DNA of 64,000 nucleotides from Pycnopodia helianthoides. Its lineage: Eukaryota; Echinodermata; Asteroidea; Forcipulatida; Asteriidae. A model generated the notes under the pieces. It saw only the letters and a list, made by a program, of their open reading frames with translations. It ran no database searches and had not been told where the DNA came from. The stretch is from positions 6,023,501 to 6,087,500 of the forward strand of contig CM063260.1 of assembly GCA_032158295.1 (NCBI GenBank), given 5' to 3'. Position numbers and translations under genes: made by a program. How positions within the stretch are numbered: the stretch's first letter is position 1; every line of letters starts with the position of its first letter. This document shows, piece after piece, positions 15,101-27,100 of this stretch.

Positions 15101-18100
15101 ATAAATAAACTTTACCCCGGCAAACAACAGTGCTGTTTTAACTTGCGGACAATCGTTCATTTCCAACGATATATGCAACAAGTAAAGGGAATCAGATTGG
15201 CTCAGTGGTTTCTGTCCCTCTGCCTTTCACCTCTGTGGACCCTGGTCCGAATCCAGCCCTGGACCAGAGCCTTGCATGTGGATTGTGGGTTGTGGGTTTT
15301 CAGTCCTTCCTGATTGCGTGGGTTTTGGCCCAGTGGGGTTTTTCCAGCCACATCTCAAACTGAACATTTCTTGTTGTTTCCTATTCATCTGTTAATGGTG
15401 CAAATTGTGCAGTTGGATGCGTAGCAAATAGAACAAATAAGACACAGAGGGCGGTTATACAAAAATATAGCATAGTTTCATATCAACTATGAATGAAAAA
15501 ACAGAAGTGGCTGTTTCAGACTGCCGATCAACCAAAATGACGGTATTAGAAATGCAAAAAAAAAGTGATAATGGCGTAAATTTTATATCGTACCAGAGGT
15601 TTCCCTCAAAATTCTAAATCAAGGCCTTTGAGAGAGACTCTACTAAGGGGGAAATGACAGGCAATGACCACTTAAACAATACTGAAGGAGGCGATTAAAC
15701 TCTGGAGCGTGGAGGCAGTCTACATGTACCTCCATGCTCAGAGTATATCTGCCATAACTTGTATAACTTCAACTCAATTTCTGAAGTTCTTGGATGATTT
15801 GGCTTGCGAAGGGGGGGGAATCAAATGATGATCCTAGATAGACCCTCTGTGTGGAGATTCTGTTCAGCTAATGACATTGTCTGTTGATTTAGAAAACTTG
15901 CAAAGTCATGTTTAGGGTGTGTAAGACAAAAGAGGCTTATAATGACATCCGAGTCATATCAGCAGATTAGATACGAGTATTCATGTGACAGAGCTACAGT
16001 AATGAAGGCCAGCAAAACACAAGGCTCGCCAAGCTGGAGCTATTTTTTTGTTGTCTTTCATTTTTTTTTTCTCTCTGTTTTTTTTTTTTGGTTTAATGTA
16101 GAATTATTTCCACACCGAGGGGGGAAATAAGTAGTTTAGTAATAGCTCAGATATGATATTAATAGAAATAGGGCAAACCTTTGATTGCAACAGTTTAACC
16201 ACCTAACCTTTGCAGTGCCAGGAAGGAGGCAGTTTCGTAGACCTTCAAATACCAGAGCACCCAAAATAGTCCCATCTGTCGGAATACTGAAAGAGAAGTT
16301 CACAAACTTTTTGGTTGGAAGAACTGATTTCTGGCTTCCTGTTGGGGGGAGAGATGACAAGTTTGTCAACATAAAAGGGACAATGATGTCCGTCGTTGTC
16401 CCATGCGAATAGAGCGCTCACTCGGAAGTATTTTTTGTGAAGCCCCGCTCCAAAATCAGTCACTTCTTCGAAACAGCAAAATGGCTTCAAAAAGTGAAGA
16501 CAACCACAGTGTCATTATTCGCTACTTGCACGGATTAGCCATGTGCGTGTAGAGCCTCGACTTCATGCTTCATTCGTATTGTATGTATGTATCTTTTTGG
16601 AGTGTCATTACATTACCGTGACATTACAGAATTACATAATGCTTCTATTCACTGCTGTCCCCAATTCGAGGCTCTACACTCAAACGGCTGAATCCCTGTA
16701 GACAGTCATGCTGATTGCACTTATGCATATGTAAGGGTCCTGACTAAGTCTTGTCAGTTGGGTCAAATGGACTTTGTCTGCAAGGGTAAATGTTCTGCGT
16801 GATCCATCATTTAAACATAATACGTTTAAATCATAATAGATCATATTATGACTAAATAATTATACAAAACGAGGTGTCCAATCACAAATTACAGTTTAGG
16901 CGGGAAATATTGCCAACAATTTTCTGCTGGGCAAAAAAATGAGCTGGACACCAGCCACAGATGGCGAATATCAATGGGATGTGGTGTCTTAAACATTCTA
17001 CATGCTGAGAAATACTTACCTAAAAAAGGTCCCACTTAGATTTTATTGTAAAAGCTCTTATCATCGTCTATTCGGTGAGCGAACAAACAGGGTTTTGAAC
17101 TCGTTCAGGAAGTTCCTGGTTTTGGCATGGAGTACTGATGTACTTAATCGCACGAAGGGCAAAGCATTATATGGCCTCTTTGGGTATTCCGTGTGGTGGG
17201 CCAGATTTCACAAGAGCTAAAAATCTTAAGATGAGGTACTGTATGACTCTCGGTCTCAGTTGCTGAGTTATTGTATTGCGTTGTTATATTGTACAAATAA
17301 ATGTTGTGACTTTTCAAGATGATTTTGATCTCTTTGTGAAATGAGGCACTGGAGTTTGAAAACCAAACTATCCCCAACCCTTCACAAACCAAGTGCATGT
17401 CAGGAGTTGCGCTTAAGCTTTTTTGGTAAAGTTACCCACTAGGTAAACTGTGCATTTCACTTGTCCACAGGAAGTTTTAGTAGCCAATATTTTAAACATG
17501 GATTTCTCATCAATGCATCTTTCTGATGTATTAACGGTAGCATTATATTCACACACTGATAAATATATAAACACATTTTTCATAATTTATGATAACTTTT
17601 TGAACAAATACCACTTGCAGCACACAGGTGTTTTATCAAATTCCTTGCATGATTGGTTGATGAACTACAAATTAGAACGCTTGACATAGCTCAGAGCCAA
17701 ACCCCAAATGTCCGGAAAAATGGCATCTATTAGGAACTATGTGTAAACATTGCCCAGTTATTCTGTAAGCTTTGACCAATCAATGTGTCTGTTACAAAAG
17801 GTCAGAGGTTACCAACTTTCATAAATTCATGTGACTCATTACACAGGTCAAGCTATTGACTACTCAGCACATCGGATCTCCAAATACGACAGCTACATCC
17901 GCAAACTCAAAGCCGGCGAGGCGATCCACAAAATCATCGGTCGACGTCAGAGTGCCTCCCAGAAAATCCGCGACATCATCAGCACCCAGATTCATAGGAA
18001 GTACGAGCACGGCGAGGCTCTACCCGGCTCCGAAGACAGCGCCTCCGAGGTTTCTCCGAAGAGTTACAACCTCGCCACAAACAATCACGTCACGACCTCC

Positions 18101-21100
18101 AAGTACGCGTCCAAGTATGACTACTTCCTCAACAAGCTCCACAAGGGAGAGGACATCAACCCCTTCGAGATCAATCTCCAAGACGTCGCATCTACCTCCG
18201 GCTCTTCCTCCTCGACCTCGCCCAACGGTATCCCCTCCCACGCCTCGGTGTCCACCAACGGGTCCCTGCTGGACTACAGCGACCGCTCGGCGTTCTTCGG
18301 CGACCAGGGAGACCTGGTCATAGCCGAGGACCACCATCAGGACATGCCGTACGGGGAGGGGACAAGCAGCGGGAACATCTCTAACGGCACGGCCAAGATG
18401 GTGAAGGATGAAATCACATCGGACGAGATGAATGTCTTCAGTAAATACATCACTAGGTAAGCGAAAGTCGCAAGAATGTCAAATGCCAAGATGAATTCAC
18501 GTTTTGTGCGTTGGGCTGTGACAAAATAGAGCTTGACTTGCATTGCTTTTGACAATACTATTCACATGAAGATCTTCAGCCTTTTCACCTTTTCACATCA
18601 GTGATTTAAAACAGAAGTACATGTAGTTTGCCTTTAAGATCATTAAGATTAAGGATTAAGATAAAAACTTTATTATCCCACACTGGGGAAATTTAAACTG
18701 GCCTTGATACAAACAGGACAGAAAAACCACAAAAATTTAGAACAATAAACAAACTGACAGAAAGATTAAGGTCTCAACATAGGCAGGCCTCCTCAATGTA
18801 AAGATCCTTTGAGCAGGCATTGTGTGGATCTGAGAGCTAAAAGGAGTCCACTCAATGCCGGATCTTGTTGATATTCCATGGACTTTACAGACGTCCACAC
18901 ACTCCAAGTGTTTAAACACCTGAAATTGGGGACTTCATATTGGCCCTTTTTTTTGTCTTTACTTCTTGGCAACAGCTCCCATTGGTTTTGTGACTTTTTT
19001 TGACCCTCACCTAACGGAAAGGGGGGGGGGGGACACACCCTGTTGTCTCTTTTGTTATAGGTACCGGTTTGAATGTGATACCTACCCAAGAAGGGATTCT
19101 TAGATGTGGGTTTTGTGTTCTGAAATGAAGTAGGAATTGTCTGAGCAGAAATAAACTTGCAAAACACTTTCTAATGAAATTGGGAATGTCTTAAGAAAAA
19201 AAAGAAGGAAAAAAGTACATGGAAACGTAGGTGTACATGTATGTGCACTAGTGAATGTATGGCTGTAGACTCTAGTCACACTGCGGCCATCTCGGTCAGA
19301 TTCCCTGTATACACAATAACACTGATAGTATTAATATCTCAACTTACAAAAAGGAGCCAGACTATTTCCCCATCCAGCCTCAGTTTAATTCCATTGGTCT
19401 AAATGGGAGGAGAACAAAAAAACCACAAGATGGCTGCACCATGGTAAAAGTCTACTCTGAAAAAGTTGTTTGACTGGACTGGACACGGTTACCAGCCAGG
19501 GTAAAGTCTGCAGAAGTAAATTGCCCGATGACGGTTCCCCGCTACTCGTTGTGTTTTTCAGATATTCTGGAGCTGCACACTGCGGTCATCTACACTGTGT
19601 ATACCAGTTAAAGAGCACTACCATTGTATCGACGAAGGCTGCAACTTTGCTGTAAGTTGATTAGAACTGTAGTTCGAATTAATGTGTTAATTTTCTACCA
19701 CAGAAGTCCGGTGGAAATCTGTCCTCTGTGGGAAACTTCACTACATAGAAAACTTTGAACATTCTTGCTTGATGAAACATCCTCCAAATAAATTTGTTGG
19801 TTTTCTTACAATTTTACGTACATGTTATTCCTTTCATGCACCATTCAGTTTTGTGATAAATTGATCGTATGGACACATTAATTGTTCACTCGATTTTTCG
19901 CATATCGCAACCCTAAAAAAACTAGTCACAATACTTCATGAATATGGTAAGATGGCAAATTCATGAATATGGTAAATAGAAGATGGCTAATTTATGAACA
20001 TATAGAAGATAGCTAATTTATGAATATGGTAAATAGAAGATGGCTAATTCATGAATATGGTAAACAGAAGATGGCTAACTCATGAGTATGGTAAATAGAA
20101 GATGGCTAATTCATGAATATGGTAAGTAGAAGATGGCTAGGTCATAAATATGGCAAACAGTAACTTTTTCTCCCACGAAAACCTTGTTGCAGTGCACAAG
20201 ATAGATCATGCAAAATCTTGCAGCACTTTACTTCAAAATGACTTGTACTACTTTCATTGTATGTATTTAGTAATAACAACGTCCGCGAGTTTTGAGCAAA
20301 ACGTGAGCCACGTGCACCCCAGGCACGTCTTTCACTTTCATTGGTGCAAAACGAGACACTAAAACTGCACTTCTCACAGATTCACCGTGTAAGATTTGAT
20401 GAAATCTGACAACTTGAAATTAAAAGGAGAAAGCACTCTTTCAAGTTACAAAAGATCGGATTTCTGGATTTGATTGAACTTGGCGCAATATGGAGTCTCA
20501 CTTTCAACCACATTGTTCCTTATTTGTCACGATCATAATCTCCTTTCTTGTTGTCAATAGTGGAAATCTAGTTTTAATCTTTACATAAATTCATGTAATC
20601 CGAGTCGTTTGGAAAAACTGTTTCATTTAGAGACGAACTCTCAGTAGCGTTTCAAATTGTTTGGTTTTTTTTCCTTTGTCGTTCAAGGCTGTCCAGTTCT
20701 TGCGAAAGTTGTAACGATGTTTCTTGAGAGCTCAAGCCAGGAAAAAACTCCCAACCAGGCCTTGCACTTAAGCCTTTTGTAAAGTAGCCCACCAGGCTGA
20801 CATACTGTGCGTTCCCCCAGGAAGTTTTAGTAGCCCAGATTTTAAACATGTAGTGCATCAAACATTAAGCATGCATCTTTCTGATGTGATAATGGTAGCG
20901 ATCACAACCAGTTTATCGGTCAAATGAAGTTACAATCACACACTAAAAAAAAAAAAAGCTCAACACTTGCAGAAAATCTGTTTTTAAACAAGTAAGTCGC
21001 ACAGTTTTTTTAAGTAGCCCACGGGGCAAGTTTAGAAGTGGTGCTTACTAGCCCATACCAGTTTTTGACTAGACAGTGTACATGTTCTGCCGGGCTTGTG

Positions 21101-24100
21101 TTTAAGAGTGAGACCCGCTTAGCATTATTGATTTACACCCCTTGCCGCCGCCGTGGCAGTTTTGTGTTCATCAGTTAACCGTCAGACCACTTGAAATGCT
21201 TTGTAAAAGAAAAACATCTTTTCCTAGAAAGGTATTTTTCAGAAAGCTGTCGCCACCCTTGTTTACACACGAACCATGAAACATTTCTTACATCCATCTT
21301 TGTCTTCTTCTTCTTCTTCGTTCTCATGAAAAAAGTGGTTTAACTGAGCATTTTGGTCACCGTATTTTGTTCATTCTATGAACAGAAAACAGCTCACCTC
21401 CGATAACCCCACAAGATGCATTCCCAATGGGCATGCACACACGATCTGCTGAACAAAAACAAAACAAAGCTAGGCTCTTGATTTTTTTTATAAACCAGGC
21501 CAACACCCGGATGCAGTGGCTAACTGAGTAAACGTTGGTCTTCTTTTTTTTGTTTGGAGGGGTTTGAATTTATGAGTTCTTCTAAATTCATAAACACTCC
21601 ACCAAAAAAAAAAACTGTATTCATCACGTACATCCCGTATCGAATGTGACCCGATAAGTGCATTTCCTGTCGTTATTTTAGTTGAGGGTTCTACCAGTGG
21701 CAAGACAGGCCACCACAGAACAAAACTCACGCTAATTCAATTGAAATCCAAGCCTGGTTTGGGGAGGTTTGCTGGGAAAAAGAGAGAAAGCGAAGCGGCC
21801 TTCACAATGAGAGGAAATTACTCGCTTCCACATGATTTTTTTGAACAAAAAAGAAAAGGGGAAAAAAAAAAAAAAAAAAAAAAAGTCCTGGCCGTGCGAA
21901 TTGAGAGTCTGGTTTATATTACTTAACATGAGGAAATTAAGTGGTTTTCCTGTTTTTTGTTCCCTGCGTTGTTGGCAATTTGGTAGAAATCCTGCAGGGA
22001 TTACTAGACTTTTTTACAAGGTGGTTTTGAGCTTTAAAGGGGCACTCCGCTGAAACGGGACGGTACAACTCCAATGACAGGTTGGGTTTTGGACACAAGT
22101 TTTTTTCTCTCCACTCGTTACGAGTCCTGTATGGAGACTATTTTCTTTTGATGAGATACAACTACAAAGCAGGCTTTTGAGTTGTAGGGATTAGTTTTTT
22201 TTCTGGTTTCAGGGTTTCTCTTAAAGATTTGGCCATTTCGAACCCTGCAACTTGGTAATCGTACTTGAGGCAGAGCGGGAAAAAATGCGCGTGAAGTTAC
22301 GAATCGTGTAAATGTCTGTTCGATATATAAACAACTGCACCACGGCGCTCGGGGTCTGACCCAACATGGCGCACACTACCGTTATGTTGCTGTGCGTAGC
22401 TGCTTTGTTTTGTGCTTACAAAGCAGCTCGATGTGATTGGGGCCCCTGCAAGATCACGCTCGGTTGTTACCAATACTGTCGAGTTCCCATCAGGAAGCAT
22501 TTCCACAAGTCCTCCCTGCTGCCATTGTTTGTTTCTTTTGGAAGAACCAGTAGTGAATAAATGACTTATATAAAATCTAATCGAGCATTATTAATACATG
22601 AGGAAATGTTCAGCATTCCATTGTTTCACTGTCACTGGACACTTTGGAAGGAACTAGGAAAAAAAAAAAAAAAAAAAAAAAAAATCCACTCTCCTTGCCA
22701 ACAGGATTTTGAAATACTACTCAGCGAAAGGCCAGATGACACTTACAGTCTAGTAGCACCAAGAGGAAATACCGTTTTGTGTTATCTTTTTACGAAAGAA
22801 ATCTGCATGTTTCCCACTGTTGTTTTATATTTGGCTTTACTTCAACAACAAAAAAAAAAATCTGTGTGAAAAACAAATTTTCTTTAAAGAGAAAGTATAC
22901 ATAAGTAAAGTTCCGTTTCAAACTTTTTTTGGTGAGATGAATTTTTTTTATTCCCACGCTTCAGTTTCCACTTTGGTGGTCTGCTTCTTTTAGTGAACAC
23001 AATTAAACTTTTTTTTTTTAATTGGATTTTTGTACCTGGTTGATTTGGTTTGATTTTATTGATTTGGCAAACTGCAATGAGAGTACAATCGAAATACATG
23101 TACGCACAAATTTTGACATAGTTGAAAAGTACGAAAAATGCAAAAAACAGTACAAGATAAGATGGTGTTTGCCAAGGATAACACAAGAAGTTAAAGACTT
23201 GTGGTCCTCTGAACGAAAAAATAAAAATGGGGCCTAGTCGAAGCAGTAAACAAGGACAAGAGCAACAAACAAGAAACTACAGGTGGTTGTTCATATTATT
23301 GCGCTTGTTTTGGTCGCCCCACTGAAATAAATGACACTGATATTGAGAGCCTTAATAATAAAATAAAATAATAACTGTATTTATATAGCGCCTTTTGCCA
23401 AAGGATACAAAGCGCTCAGTATTTTTACCTGCCATGTATGTGGAGCTACGTTTTGAAGTATGAGACCTATGCACTCTGCTGAACAGAAACACCAGAGCTT
23501 GAGTCCGGTGCTCTTATCCGCTCGGCCACGACACGCCAAATGCTATTTTCTTGACTTTGACAGTAGTTGAGACTGAACTAGTATTAGTAGTGATATGAAC
23601 TGCGTAATCGATGAGCATTCCGATCAAAACTAAGCAATTTTTTCCTTTTATGTTATATGTGGTTTACCCATTCACTGATGTGTGTTAAGCATGTATACTT
23701 AGTACTTTCCCAAGCCCTGTGAAGAAAAAAAAAAACACAGGCATATTACTCGGGTGAGATTCGAACCCACGCCCATTGTCATTCCAGAGTAGATTTTCTA
23801 CCAACGGACCAATGAGCTAGCCCGGTAGCTAGAGGCAGTTTGAATTCTCTCTTTTAGCAGCAATGCTCTTCTTAATTACCGTATCACCAGTTTGTGCTGT
23901 GTCTTTAAAGGTAACCTACGCGTGTGGTTGGTATTGTTTATGTTACTGTACGTTTTCAAAACTTTGTGGTGGTTACAAATGTGTTTTTTTTTAAACATGT
24001 AAAAGTATATCATCATAACAGTTTATATCATGAACATATTTTGCATCAACATTGAAAGTGTTTAAACTGTTTTATTATCCAGTTTTTCTTCTGATCTCAT

Positions 24101-27100
24101 TCCAATGACCAAGCTCTTTCCCTCGGAAATTTATATTGCTGACGTGCCTTCAACTCAGTCATGAGCTGTTTAATAGATGTTATTTTTTTTTCCGGCACCG
24201 GGGATGAAAGAATTTATTTTGGTTTTACCCTTACACCGATGTGTATTAAGCACTGTGTGCTCAGTTTTTTTCCTGAGCTCTGTGAAAAAAATTGACATCG
24301 ATTAAATCGTTGCAGTACCCGCTGCTAAGGATTCGAACTACCTCTAGCCATCGGGCTAGCTCGGTGGTCTAGTGGTAAGACATCTGCTCTAGCAATGCAA
24401 ACGTTGTGGGTTCCAATCCCACCCGAGTGATTTGCCTGTGGATTTTTTTTTGTTCACAGAGCTTGGGAAAGTACCGAGTATACAGTGCTTAATACACATC
24501 GGTTTAAGACCAAATTAAATTTATGAGCTGTTGTTTGGAAAAAAAATATGATTATTCTTTTTTTTATGCAGAGATTCACACGTAAAGAAGACGTAGTGCG
24601 GCATTACAACTGGCACAAGAGGCGCGACAACTCTCTGCAGCACGGCTTCATGAGGTTCAGCCCATCGGATAACTGCGGCCCGTACTACCCCGACTGCACC
24701 ATCAACCTGAAGCACACCCACTACCACTGTTTACAGGTTTGTACCGACGCACCTTCCCCGTCACTCCCTCCTGAAGGCGAGCAGAGTGCACTGTTCCAAA
24801 CGTCGAGACCGCGCTGGTTCTTCTCCGAACCGACACTTCTCCCGAAAGAGGTTTATACATGGGCTCTACCCGCATGTTTACTGTTATGGTTTCTTCTTGC
24901 TATTCCCCTTTACCTTGTTCACAGTCGCCACAAGAAGCGACCGACTTGTGATTGGAATTCCTCCAACTATAGACCATGTTACCTTTGTTTACAGAGTGGT
25001 GACCTTGTGCATTCTAATGTGTTTCCTGATGGGCAAGATGCTACACAGGCCATATGGGAAAATTTACACTTTGTGTCATAATTTTCACACAAATTCAAGA
25101 CTTGCAAAAGCAACAGCTGTACAGCTTTTGAGATGTCCCCCCTTTCTTCATATCAAAAGTTAAGAAAAAACAGACGGTGCGAATCTCCATAAATATAAGA
25201 TTTGTTGTATTCTTCCATTGAGCTGTATACAAGCTGTGCCTGTATGAAGTCCAGTCCCTGTGGCTCTTTTGTAAACATGTGATGTCACAGGTCACATGAT
25301 CTATAGAGACTGGTGCTATGTCACATGGTTTGGGGCAAGCTTCTCAGCTGTCCCATTAAAATTTTTTAAAACACAGTACAAAGTTTTTGCACATTTAGGC
25401 AAGAGACCGCAAACACTTGCACACAATTCTGAATGAATGTGTATGGCACAATGGCACCAGGGTTTGCTCATCTGGAGGTTGCTATACAAAAGCTTGCCCC
25501 GACACCATGTGACATAGCAACTGTCTCTGTAGTCTGAGGAATTCAAATTTAAGCGGTAACTTGTGACTTAAACAAGTCATTGTACCAGACAATTATTTAA
25601 ATCTAACTCAACCCAACACGTCCAGCAGTCTAGTATTTTTCCCCAAACGAATCTTTTTGAAGATTGACTATATGATACTATCATTTATACAAGTCCTAAT
25701 CTTGTCCTGGACGTTCAGCAAATATGAAAAAAGAAAGACATTTTTACAGTCCTCGTTTTATACAAATATTGGATGCGTGTGACTTAAACAAGTCATTGTA
25801 CCAGACAATTATTCAAATCTAACTCAACCCAACACGTCCAGCAGTCTAGTATTTTTCCCCAAACGAATCTTTTTGAAGATTGACTATATGATACTATCAT
25901 TTATACAAGTCCTAATCTTGTCCTGGACGTTCAGCAAATATGGAAAAAGAAAGACATTTTTACAGTCCTCGTTTTATACAAATATTGGATGCGTGTGACT
26001 TAAACAAGTCATTGTACCAGACAATTATTCAAATCTAACTCAACCCAACACGTCCAGCAGTCTAGTATTTTTCCCCAAACGAATCTTTTTGAAGATTGAC
26101 TATATGATACTATCATTTATACAAGTCCTAATCTTGTCCTGGACGTTCAGCAAATATGGAAAAAAGAAAGACATTTTTACAGTCCTCGTTTTATACAAAT
26201 ATTGGATGCGTGTGAGTGGGTATAACCACAAGGGTGATATATGGACAAGTTCCATTTCACTTGTAATGCATCATGAGCCAGGCTTGTTTTTGTGGCCATT
26301 TCCCCCCTGGAAGAGCTTTTCTTTCAAATGAACCAAATCGGAACAAGTATTATAAAAAGCGGTCGCAAACGGGTTATTTTTCCAGGTGGCTTATTAACAG
26401 GCTTTGACACACGGGCATAACGGTCAAGGCAGCATGGCACACATCCTTTAAGGAAATCTCGGTGCACTTTGCAAAGCTGGAAAACGGCAAATTTAAACAA
26501 ACATGGTACAGGATGAACAATACAAAGGGGAAAAACTCAAAGTAAACAAGAGTGAGGGAATGATGCCAACAAAAAAACCAGGGCCCAAGTTCATAGAGCT
26601 GCTTAAGCAGACAATTTTGCCCCAATAAGTGTTTTGTGCTCAGCAAAAAAAATTAGCAGGATACCAGTCAAAGATGGTGCGTGTGGCTGGGTATTTTGGC
26701 TGGTAACATTATCCTGGAAAGCATAATTTTGTTGTGCTTAGCTACTAAATTTGTGCTAAAGCAACTCTATGAAACAGCGCCCTCGGGGCCTAGTACAATA
26801 GCAAAAATGCTTGAAAAGCAGAGAAAATTTCTTTTAAAATGTCTGCTAAGTGGAGATTAAGCAGGGAACCACTCAAAAATAGTATACACACAGTACATGA
26901 CATATTATTTTGACTGGTAACCCTTGTATGCCGAATAGACCATGTAAGTCTTGCTTGGTTTCAAACATTTTTTGACCACATATATATGAGGTACAAATCA
27001 GGAAAAAATTGCCTTTTTGTAATAAAAAAACAAACAAACTTAAAATCATTGGTTTGATTATGAAAGCTAGCTGATTTTAAAGTTCTGAACCTTAAATACT

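Larger units (their letters stand above)
15096..17846 (+). other. CASZ1 intron B
   Basis: This intron contains a SINE fragment right after the donor (15190-15345), an unexplained ORF at 16185-16412, a short palindromic element at 16532-16695 and copy 2 of dispersed repeat C at 17403-17580. No conserved exon was recognised. Confidence 0.65.
19652..24571 (+). other. CASZ1 intron D
   Basis: It contains a 31-bp minisatellite (19925-20160), dispersed repeat C copy 3 (20756-21118), a possible small ORF at 22366-22560, long A runs (about 21856, 22660) and a cluster of tRNA-derived SINE pieces (23371-23538, 23652-23845, 24220-24505). No other CASZ1 exon was recognised. Confidence 0.65.

Noticed and set aside
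17856..18323. 155-codon plus-strand ORF rich in Pro/Arg/Thr in another frame of exon C
   Set aside because: It is a frame-shifted reading of the SKYD exon, and the low-complexity composition is typical of a shadow.
24361..24432. Possible functional tRNA gene
   Set aside because: A and B boxes are visible but the acceptor stem does not pair well. The same tail follows in other copies and a mirrored copy abuts it, so it is a SINE.
24737..25081. Long ORF continuing past CASZ1 exon E (177 codons in all)
   Set aside because: The donor TTACAG|GTTTGT and the matching second half of finger 2 at 27205 show this is intron read-through. The composition after the donor is not Castor-like.
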